Part shown: positions 53,812 to 64,000 of the stretch, in pieces
Position numbering within the stretch: the first letter of the stretch is position 1
Layout of the letters: each line of letters opens with the position of its first letter
Assembly: GCF_047237965.1 (NCBI RefSeq)
Contig: NZ_JBDFLX010000001.1
Location: forward strand, 3,224,001-3,288,000
Direction of reading: 5' to 3'
Length of the DNA stretch: 64,000 bases
Source: Noviherbaspirillum_A sp047237965
GTDB taxonomy: Bacteria; Pseudomonadota; Gammaproteobacteria; Burkholderiales; Burkholderiaceae_D
The notes under the pieces: model-generated
Told to the model about the DNA's origin: nothing
The model's input: the letters and a program-made list of their open reading frames with translations, nothing else
Database searches by the model: none
Program-made: the position numbers and the translations under genes

Positions 53812-53983
53812 ACCTGGCTGCTTCCGTCCATGTTGGTTCGCCGGCGGGGATACGATGGGCGGATCGGGTGTTTCCCAAGGACTGGTAGACGCCAGTGCCG
53901 TGGGCTGGTTCCCTCACTATGGGCCAGTACGGCCGCCAGCCAATGTCCTTACGCAAAAAAACTGACAGTCATCGCAGTTTCGG

Positions 53984-53999
53984 GATTATTATGATAATC
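53984..53999. promoter_or_regulatory. palindrome upstream of the second tetR gene
   Basis: GATTAT-TATG-ATAATC is a perfect 16-base palindrome 23 bases before the TetR start codon, inside an AT-rich stretch that likely includes the promoter. Its size and place fit an autoregulatory TetR operator that would also govern the downstream MFS and thioesterase genes. Confidence 0.55.
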
Positions 54000-54022
54000 G
54001 TCATGTAAAAAAGAGGTGTCAG

Positions 54023-54610
54023 ATGAAGGTGTCACGCCAGCAGATGGCAGCCAACCGCGAACGGCTGCTCGACATCGCCTCGCGCCTGTTCCGCGAGCGC
54101 GGCTTCGACAGCGTCAGCGTTGCCGAAATCATGCAGGAAGCCGGGCTGACCCACGGCGGCTTCTATGGCCACTTCTCCTCGAAGGAAGCGCTGGCGGCGG
54201 AAGCGGCCACCCATGCGCTGCTGCAGACGGCCAACCGCTGGCGCGCCACGCTGGAAAGCAGCGGCACGGCCGGCCTCGAGCGCATCGTCGATGCCTACCT
54301 CTCGCAACAGCACCGCGACCGCCCCGGCATCGGCTGCGCCATTGCCGCGCTCGGCCCGGACGTGGCGCGTCAGCCCGACCCGGTACGCCACGCCTTCGCC
54401 GCCGAACTCGAAAGCCTGATCGGCGTGCTGTCCGGCTTCCTGCCCGGCGCCGACCCGTCCGAGCGCCGCAAGCGTGCGCTGGCGCTGATGGCGCAACTGG
54501 TCGGCGCCATCGTGCTGGCGCGCGCCTTCGGCCGCAGCGCCCTGTCGACGGAAATCCTGGATATCGTGCGCGCAGCCGTGGTGCTGCCGGACGCCGCCTC
54601 CGCCGCCTGA
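54023..54610 (+). CDS. TetR/AcrR-family regulator
   Basis: A 195-residue regulator. The helix-turn-helix lies in SVSVAEIMQEAGLTHGGFYG, followed by HFSSKEALAAEAATHAL; LTHGGFYGHF is the hallmark of a subgroup that senses electrophiles or toxic organics. The C-terminal TetR_C domain contains GCAIAALGPDVARQP. It is the first gene of a probable three-gene operon with an MFS exporter and a hotdog thioesterase. AAAGAGGTG precedes the ATG. Confidence 0.88.
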   Translation: MKVSRQQMAANRERLLDIASRLFRERGFDSVSVAEIMQEAGLTHGGFYGHFSSKEALAAEAATHALLQTANRWRATLESSGTAGLERIVDAYLSQQHRDRPGIGCAIAALGPDVARQPDPVRHAFAAELESLIGVLSGFLPGADPSERRKRALALMAQLVGAIVLARAFGRSALSTEILDIVRAAVVLPDAASAA

Positions 54611-54611
54611 T

Positions 54612-54639
54612 CCCCTGCCCCCTGCCCCCTGCCCCCTGC
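54612..54639 (+). repeat. four perfect tandem copies of CCCCTGC
   Basis: A 28-base run of four identical heptamers sits between the tetR stop and the MFS start codon. Heptamer arrays are prone to slipped-strand changes in copy number. Here that would alter the spacing between the two cistrons but not the reading frame of either protein. Confidence 0.8.
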
Positions 54640-54662
54640 TCTTCCACTTCGGGAAATCCACC

Positions 54663-55907
54663 ATGAGCGCCCTTGCTTCCAACGAAACTTCCGCCACCGC
54701 CTCGCGCAGCGCCTGGATGCTGATGCTGGCCGCCGCCGCCATCCTGATGCTGACCATGGGCGCGCGCCAGACCATGGGCCTGTTCCTGTCGCCGCTCAAC
54801 ACCGCGACCGGGCTGGGCATTGCCTCCATCAGCCTGGCGCTGGCGGTGGGCCAGCTGATGTGGGGCGTCGCCCAGCCGGTATTCGGCGCCGTGGCCGACC
54901 GTTATGGCTCGATGCGTGTCATCGTCATCGGCGCGCTGATGCTGGCGGCCGGCACCGCGGCCACGCCCTTCATGCACAGCCAGGCCGGACTGCTGCTGAG
55001 CATGGGCTTCCTGAGCGCCGCCGGCGCCGGCGCCGGCAGCTTTTCCATCCTGATCGGCGCGGCATCGCAGCGCCTGCCGGCCGAGCGGCGCGCATTCGCC
55101 TCCGGCTTCATCAATGCCGGCGGCTCCTTCGGCCAGTTCGTCTTCGCGCCGGCCGTGCAGGCCATCATCAGCAGCGCCGGCTGGGTTGTCGCCATGCTGG
55201 CCATGGCGGCCAGTTCCCTGCTCACCATTCCGCTGGCCCGTCCGCTGCGCACGCCGCCGCGGCCAAAAGGCGACGCCGGCGCCGCCAGTACGGACGGCGG
55301 CCTGAAAGCGCAACTGCGGCTGGCCCTGCGCGACCGCAGCTACCTGTGCCTGCATGCCGGCTTTTTCACCTGCGGCTTTCATATCGCCTTCCTGGTCACC
55401 CATTTGCCGGGCGAGGTGGGACTGTGCGGCCTGCCCGCCAGCGTTTCAGCCGCGGCGCTGGCGCTGATCGGCCTGTTCAATATCGCTGGCAGCCTGTCGG
55501 CCGGCATGCTGGCATCGCGCTTCCGGATGAAATACCTGCTGGCCGCCATGTATGGCAGCCGCGCGGTGATCATCCTGATCTACCTCGCCGCGCCCAAGAC
55601 CGCCTGGACCTTCTATCTGTTTGCCGCCGCCCTCGGCTTCACCTGGCTGGCCACGGTGCCCCCGACCGCCGGCCTGGTCGGCAAGCTGTTCGGCGTGCGC
55701 TACCTGGCTACCCTGTTCGGCCTGACCCTGCTGTCGCATCAGATCGGCGGCTTCTTCGGCGCCTGGCTGGGCGGCCTGTCTTTCGTCACCTACGGCAATT
55801 ACAACTGGATGTGGTACGCCGATATCGCGCTGGCCCTGGCTGCCGCGCTGGTCAATCTGCCGATCCGCGAAGCGCCCGTCCTGCGGCCCGCGACAGCGGC
55901 CGCCTGA
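54663..55907 (+). CDS. MFS transporter
   Basis: A 414-residue major facilitator with 12 predicted helices and a cytoplasmic loop after helix 6 (RTPPRPKGDAGAASTDGG). The motif-A-like FGAVADRYGSMRVIVIG follows helix 2. The ARQTMGLFLSPLNTATGLG opening is common among small-acid or drug exporters of the OFA/CynX-like groups. The direction and substrate of transport are unknown; linkage to TetR suggests an inducible exporter. It is followed 24 bases later by a thioesterase gene. Confidence 0.87.
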   Translation: MSALASNETSATASRSAWMLMLAAAAILMLTMGARQTMGLFLSPLNTATGLGIASISLALAVGQLMWGVAQPVFGAVADRYGSMRVIVIGALMLAAGTAATPFMHSQAGLLLSMGFLSAAGAGAGSFSILIGAASQRLPAERRAFASGFINAGGSFGQFVFAPAVQAIISSAGWVVAMLAMAASSLLTIPLARPLRTPPRPKGDAGAASTDGGLKAQLRLALRDRSYLCLHAGFFTCGFHIAFLVTHLPGEVGLCGLPASVSAAALALIGLFNIAGSLSAGMLASRFRMKYLLAAMYGSRAVIILIYLAAPKTAWTFYLFAAALGFTWLATVPPTAGLVGKLFGVRYLATLFGLTLLSHQIGGFFGAWLGGLSFVTYGNYNWMWYADIALALAAALVNLPIREAPVLRPATAAA

Positions 55908-55931
55908 GCCCAACCATCACAAGGAGCAGAC

Positions 55932-56477
55932 ATGGAAGCAAATGACGTGCTGGCCGCCTGGAAACATCAGGAAGAACAACTGCGCGCGGGTCGCACCCGC
56001 AGCGATCAGCGCCTGGGCGTTGCCAGCCGCGACCAGGTCGCCGGCAAGACCGGGCTGGAAATCATGCAGTCCCTGCTGCGCGGCGAACTGCCGGCGCCGC
56101 CGATCACCGACACCCTGGATTTCACCCTGATCGAAGTGGACTACGGACGGGCGGTATTCCAGGGCCGGCCGCTGGAGCGGCACTACAATCCGCTGGGCAC
56201 CGTGCATGGCGGCTGGTTCGCCACCCTGCTCGACTCGGCGGTCGGCTGCGCCGTTCATACCGCCATGCCAGTCGGCAAGAGCTACACCACGCTGGAATTG
56301 AAGGTCAACATGCTGCGCGCATTGACGAAGAAAGTGGAATTGGTGCGTGCCGAAGGCCGGACCATCCATGTCGGCGGCCAGGTCGCAACGGCCGAGGCAC
56401 GCCTGGTGGACGCCGCCGGCAAGCTCTATGCGCATGCAACTACGACATGCTTGGTTTTCGATTTGCCACCGAACTAG
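55932..56477 (+). CDS. PaaI-type hotdog-fold thioesterase
   Basis: A 181-residue hotdog protein. The active-site helix segment YNPLGTVHGGWFATLLDSAVG is typical of the PaaI/YdiI class, with the HGG motif and following Asp; VGKSYTTLELKVNMLRAL continues the sheet. It likely hydrolyses an aromatic or medium-chain acyl-CoA in the cytoplasm. It is the third gene of the TetR-MFS unit, which suggests that the operon deals with a toxic acyl or aryl acid: freeing CoA and exporting the acid. The linkage to function is inference. Confidence 0.85.
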   Translation: MEANDVLAAWKHQEEQLRAGRTRSDQRLGVASRDQVAGKTGLEIMQSLLRGELPAPPITDTLDFTLIEVDYGRAVFQGRPLERHYNPLGTVHGGWFATLLDSAVGCAVHTAMPVGKSYTTLELKVNMLRALTKKVELVRAEGRTIHVGGQVATAEARLVDAAGKLYAHATTTCLVFDLPPN

Positions 56478-56686
56478 GCCCGCTTGCTGAACAGCCGCAG
56501 CGAAAGCCGGCGGTTGTGGTGAAATTGCAAATCTGCGCTGGACAAATTGATGCCCTGGATGCTGCGCTGTATTAACATACAGCACTTGCCGGGCTGAAAC
56601 CTCGAGATGGCGGTCCGGCAGGCTCAGGTAATTACCTGGGTTTTCCTAGCCCGACATTCCAGATTACCTTGTTGCCACAGTTCATC

Positions 56687-56917
56687 ATGACAAAATTTAT
56701 CGGTTTCGCCGCTTTTCTCCTGTTCGCTTCCATGGGTCAGGCGCACGCGCAGTCGGCCGCCGCCGACGCCAAGCCCAAGCATCCGCGTGCCATGCAATAC
56801 AACGAACGCCAGCTGTACGAAGCCGAGCAGGCCAGAAAGCGCAGGGTGCTGGTCCGCTGCCGTGACGGTTCCAGGCACATCGCCCGGGTATGCCGTCGCC
56901 ACGGCGGGGTAGCCTGA
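56687..56917 (+). CDS. small secreted basic protein
   Basis: A 76-residue protein. The first 21 residues form a clear signal peptide (IGFAAFLLFASMGQAHAQ), leaving a mature peptide of about 54 residues rich in Arg, Lys and His with two cysteines (VRCRDGSRHIARVCRRHGG) that could form a disulfide. No family is recognised. The ribosome site is weak. The next gene starts 6 bases after its stop. Confidence 0.65.
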   Translation: MTKFIGFAAFLLFASMGQAHAQSAAADAKPKHPRAMQYNERQLYEAEQARKRRVLVRCRDGSRHIARVCRRHGGVA

Positions 56918-56923
56918 TCACGC

Positions 56924-57157
56924 ATGCTGGCCCATCAGCCGGTCAAGCTGCTGTTCACCTGGCGCACACGTTTCTATAGCGCGGTGCTGGACCGTGACCT
57001 GTTCGGTCAATGGAGTGTCACACGCAGTTGGGGCAGCAGCCGCAATGGCCAGGGTGGCGGCCGGGTAACGGTCGTTCCCGACTTCGACAGCGGCCTGCTA
57101 CTGCTGCGCGCCATTACAGTCAGGCGCGAGAAAATGGGTTACCGCCTCAGTGAATAA
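56924..57157 (+). CDS. stand-alone WGR-domain protein
   Basis: A 77-residue protein that is essentially one WGR domain: RFYSAVLDRDLFGQWSVTRS, then the diagnostic WGSSRNGQGGGRV and the closing MGYRL. WGR domains occur in PARP-type enzymes and bacterial MolR-like regulators and bind nucleic acid; single-domain versions are known but uncharacterised. It starts 6 bases after the small secreted protein gene, and a strong terminator follows. Confidence 0.75.
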   Translation: MLAHQPVKLLFTWRTRFYSAVLDRDLFGQWSVTRSWGSSRNGQGGGRVTVVPDFDSGLLLLRAITVRREKMGYRLSE

Positions 57158-57207
57158 GCGCACGGCCCAGGCAGGCGCCAGGCCGGCTCCGCCAACCGTC
57201 GTCCAAT

Positions 57208-57247
57208 AAAAAACCCCATCCTGTGCAGGATGGGGTTTTGTTTTTTC
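57208..57247. terminator. strong bidirectional terminator
   Basis: A perfect 13-base stem (AAAACCCCATCCT and AGGATGGGGTTTT) with a GTGC loop is followed by GTTTTTTC and preceded by an A-run. It can therefore end transcription from both sides: the WGR gene from the left and the cytochrome gene from the right. Confidence 0.9.
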
Positions 57248-57278
57248 AGCCCTTGTTACCAGGGCAATGGCGCAAGAC

Positions 57279-58190
57279 TTATTTTGCAGCGGCAGCCATG
57301 TAGTCGACTGCGGCCTTGACTTCGTCGTCCGAAGCGGCGGAGCCACCCTTGGGCGGCATCATGCCGTTCTTGCCCTGGAAGCCCTTGATCGCATGTTCGT
57401 AGAGCACATTGGAGCCTTGCTTGATGCGGTCAGCCCAGGCTGCCTTGTCGCCAAACTTCGGTGCGCCTGCCACGCCCGCGCCATGGCATGCGACGCAAGC
57501 CGATTCATAAACTTTCTTGCCTGCGTCTACTGATGCAGCAGGAGCAGCGGCAGGAGCAGCGGCAGGTGTAGCTGCTGGTGCGGCAGCGGCAGCCGGCGCT
57601 GCGGCAGCCTGCGTGGCGGCAGGTGCAGCTGCCGCTGGCTGTTCTGCGGGCGCCGCAGCATCCGCCGTCTTGGCCGGCGCTGCCTTCGCTTCAGGTTCCT
57701 TGAAGTTGGCGCCCGACTGATTGGTCATGAAGACGACCGCGCGTGCCACCTCGATGTCGTCGAGATCCGGATTGCCGCCTTTGGCGGGCATGGCACGTAT
57801 GCCTTGTATGGCATGCTTCACCAGTGTCTCGTAGCCCTGGCCGATGCGCGCGGCCCAACCGGCGGCATCGCCAGTCTTGGGCGCGCCAGCCGCACCGCTC
57901 TGGTGACAGGCGGCGCACACCGATTTATAGACATCGGCGCCAGCCAGCAGCTGCTTTGGTGCATTGACGTCGCGGAAGGTAAATCCATCATCCGCCACCG
58001 GCTTGATGCGCGCCGCAATCGCTTCGGAGGTCTGCCCGGCGGACCCAGCGCCAACCTTGTTATGGTTGGTGACGTACTGCACGAGCAGCACGATACAAAT
58101 AATAGGGACTAGAAAACCTGCAAGGACGGCGGCAATCAGTTGCTTGGGTGTGCGTATTACGGACTGATGTTCGTTATGTGCGTCGCTCAT
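57279..58190 (-). CDS. membrane-anchored dihaem cytochrome c (c5-like domains)
   Basis: A 303-residue protein. An N-terminal helix (LIAAVLAGFLVPIICIVLLV) anchors it, with the rest in the periplasm. Two cytochrome c5-type domains carry CxxCH haem sites at 92-96 (CAACH) and 232-236 (CVACH), with likely Met ligands in IRAMPAKGG and GMMPPKGG. A linker of about 55 residues made almost only of Ala and Pro (about 164-220) separates them. TGAGGAAATA precedes ATG 58190. It probably shuttles electrons to a terminal oxidase. The DNA for the linker is a low-complexity GCAGC/GGC repeat. Confidence 0.9.
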   Translation of the reverse strand: MSDAHNEHQSVIRTPKQLIAAVLAGFLVPIICIVLLVQYVTNHNKVGAGSAGQTSEAIAARIKPVADDGFTFRDVNAPKQLLAGADVYKSVCAACHQSGAAGAPKTGDAAGWAARIGQGYETLVKHAIQGIRAMPAKGGNPDLDDIEVARAVVFMTNQSGANFKEPEAKAAPAKTADAAAPAEQPAAAAPAATQAAAAPAAAAAPAATPAAAPAAAPAASVDAGKKVYESACVACHGAGVAGAPKFGDKAAWADRIKQGSNVLYEHAIKGFQGKNGMMPPKGGSAASDDEVKAAVDYMAAAAK

Positions 58191-58385
58191 TATTTCCTCA
58201 AGTACGATTTGTTCGAAATCTGCGGCGAAGCGCCCCGACGCTGCTACCTTGCATGCCGCAAAGCAATGTCTCGCCAAACCCTTGATTATAGACTTAACAT
58301 CACCGATTTGGCACGAAAAACCCGGCTATCCATGGACGGCGCACAAGAAAGGCGGTATCCTGCACGCCTGTTTCGGTATCTCAAC

Positions 58386-58461
58386 GCGGCTGTAGCTCAG
58401 TGGATAGAGTATTGGCCTCCGAAGCCAAGGGTCGCTGGTTCGATCCCAGCCAGCCGCGCCA
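58386..58461 (+). tRNA. tRNA-Arg(CCG)
   Basis: The cloverleaf folds fully. The acceptor stem is GCGGCTG paired with CAGCCGC, the D-arm is TAGCTCAGTGGATAGAG, and the anticodon loop is CTCCGAA (anticodon CCG, reading CGG) on a TTGGC/GCCAA stem. The T-arm is GGTTCGATCC. CCA is encoded. It lies just before the rRNA promoter. Confidence 0.95.
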
Positions 58462-58469
58462 CACAGACC

Positions 58470-58530
58470 GAAAAAAATTTGGAACAAAATCGTTGAAGGT
58501 GTTGACGACAGGCTCCAAACACCGCATAAT
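58470..58530 (+). promoter_or_regulatory. rRNA operon promoter with UP-like element
   Basis: TTGACG (58502-58507) and CATAAT (58525-58530) are spaced by 17 bases. An A/T tract at 58470-58495 (AAAAAAATTTGG and AACAAAAT) resembles an UP element. The start would be near 58537, about 270 bases before 16S. No terminator is evident between the tRNA-Arg gene and this promoter. Confidence 0.7.
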
Positions 58531-58614
58531 CGCTTTCTCTGCTGCTGACGAACACAACGCTTCGCAGCAGCCGGCAAGTCCCTCGGGGCGGCTGGCAGCA
58601 GACTGAATTGCCCG

Positions 58615-58626
58615 GTTCTTTAACAA
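58615..58626 (+). promoter_or_regulatory. leader boxA antitermination site
   Basis: GTTCTTTAACAA matches the NusB/NusE boxA consensus and lies in the rRNA leader. It recurs in the 16S-23S spacer. Confidence 0.75.
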
Positions 58627-58804
58627 CCAACAACCGATAAGTGTGGGCACTTGATGAAGTGCGCCGGCGGCAACGCCGGATGCTCAAATTATTAAGCAAG
58701 TGCTCACAACAAAGAAGTAGAACGATTCGCAAGAATCGATCTGTCAGTATTTTGAGTGAGCGACGGTTCTTCGGAACCTGCCAGCAATGGCACAAAACAG
58801 AGAT

Positions 58805-60339
<1,535 letters not shown>

Positions 60340-60459
60340 GAGATATGCACGCAGTTGGGTGTCCACACTTATCGGTTGTAGGCAAAATGAAGAACAGTCA
60401 AAACACACCGTCAGGTCATGAAGTGATCGGTACATGCGGCAGTCGTGCAGCGTGTGCGA

Positions 60460-60536
60460 GGGTCTGTAGCTCAGCTGGTTAGAGCACCGTGTTGATAACG
60501 CGGGGGTCGTTGGTTCGAGCCCAACCAGACCCACCA
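60460..60536 (+). tRNA. tRNA-Ile(GAT)
   Basis: The acceptor is GGGTCTG with CAGACCC, the anticodon loop TTGATAA gives GAT, the T-arm is GGTTCGAGCC, and CCA is encoded. It sits in the 16S-23S spacer as is usual. Confidence 0.96.
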
Positions 60537-60572
60537 GTTAAGCAGCAGTAAAGAAGTCATGGCAAGTCCCAT

Positions 60573-60648
60573 GGGGGTTTAGCTCAGCTGGGAGAGCACC
60601 TGCTTTGCAAGCAGGGGGTCGTCGGTTCGATCCCGTCAACCTCCACCA
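60573..60648 (+). tRNA. tRNA-Ala(TGC)
   Basis: The acceptor is GGGGGTT with AACCTCC (one G-T pair), the anticodon loop TTTGCAA gives TGC, the T-arm is GGTTCGATCC, and CCA is encoded. It follows tRNA-Ile by 36 bases in the spacer. Confidence 0.96.
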
Positions 60649-60752
60649 TTCTCTGACCATGACGGCAGCAAGGTACAAACGTAAGTCAGTGCGGGCCAAA
60701 GAGCTAGGCATGCGATTTAGGTTTGATCATTGCGATCAAGAAGGCTGTATTC

Positions 60753-60764
60753 GTTCTTTAACAA
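60753..60764 (+). promoter_or_regulatory. spacer boxA site
   Basis: GTTCTTTAACAA is identical to the leader copy. It lies about 170 bases before 23S and supports antitermination into it. Confidence 0.7.
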
Positions 60765-60935
60765 AGTGGAAGAAGTAGTAAAGATCAATGTAATTCGCAA
60801 TGCGCGTTAATCTGGCGGTAAGCAGATTAGCAAACATTGCTGGGTTGTGATTGTATCGAAACAAACATGCATCAAATGAAACACAGCGCTTGCCTATGAC
60901 GTCTTTGGAGGCAACTCCAGAGGTCAACGTTATAG

Positions 60936-63821
<2,886 letters not shown>

Positions 63822-64000
63822 TATAACCTTGATGGTGCATAGCGGCGCTGTGTGGTGCGTGACGTTCGATACTCACAACCTGCAAGACAAGACATTGATC
63901 GTTGCATTGCCCCTGCCAAGTGCGGGAGCAATGTGGCTGCTTCTTCCCTTTGGGTTGGATGTGGCGTGTGCCAGGCGAGAAGCCGGCAGCGCGACAGACA
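63822..64000 (+). other. start of the 23S-5S spacer
   Basis: This is spacer sequence after the processing stem. No 5S rRNA start was recognised before the window ends, so the operon is cut at the right edge. Confidence 0.7.

Noticed and set aside
57530..57665. Low-complexity DNA as a non-coding repeat
   Set aside because: It encodes the in-frame Ala/Pro linker of the dihaem cytochrome.

Overview
The window is chromosomal DNA from a GC-rich betaproteobacterium. The 16S/23S rRNA genes and the protein repertoire (Bug/TctC receptors, Burkholderiales-type AtpE, PACE pump, Liv-type operons with embedded acyl-CoA synthetases) point to Burkholderiales, most likely Oxalobacteraceae near Herbaspirillum or Noviherbaspirillum. 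The genus is an inference, because no database search was possible.

Region 1 (about 0.6-20.8 kb) is one large acyl-CoA catabolic cluster of unknown substrate. It encodes an acyl-CoA dehydrogenase, a metallo-beta-lactamase-fold hydrolase, a PaaK-like adenylate-forming protein, two enoyl-CoA hydratase-fold proteins, a CaiB/BaiF CoA-transferase, an SCP2-type thiolase, two further acyl-CoA ligases, two SDR dehydrogenases, an NMO-type flavoprotein, and a complete branched-chain-amino-acid-type ABC importer (LivG, LivH, LivM, binding protein, LivF). A TetR regulator closes the cluster. The simplest reading is import of a carboxylic acid, activation to a CoA ester, beta-oxidation-like shortening and thiolysis. 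Short palindromes of the type TWCCAATNGGWA occur at two of its promoters and may be the regulator's targets.

Region 2 (20.8-23.3 kb) is a patch of orphan genes: a possible C-terminal TniQ-like fragment, two small unknown ORFs, a DUF6494 gene, a strong hairpin, and a cluster of direct repeats at 23.09-23.19 kb. By eye the base composition rises clearly after this point. I read the patch as the remains of a transposon end, so regions 1-2 may be an acquired island.

Region 3 (23.3-58.3 kb) is GC-rich core and accessory genome. It holds a UspA protein, TerC, an NlpC/P60 lipoprotein, a cardiolipin synthase-like enzyme, two large GGDEF-EAL proteins, a stand-alone ATP synthase c-subunit paralogue next to a four-helix membrane protein, an XRE regulator, two TctC-type receptors, a periplasmic asparaginase, a PACE efflux protein, a GNAT, a cupin, phosphatidylserine decarboxylase, a KfrA-like DNA-binding protein, a uracil-DNA glycosylase, a CAP-domain lipoprotein, a chemoreceptor, AMP nucleosidase, an M20 carboxypeptidase, arylamine N-acetyltransferase, a hybrid histidine kinase, a TetR-MFS-thioesterase operon, a WGR-domain mini-protein and a membrane-anchored dihaem cytochrome c.

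Region 4 (58.38-64 kb) holds tRNA-Arg(CCG) and most of an rRNA operon: promoter, boxA, 16S, tRNA-Ile(GAT), tRNA-Ala(TGC), boxA and 23S. The 5S gene lies beyond the right edge. No CRISPR array, intact insertion sequence, prophage or riboswitch was recognised.
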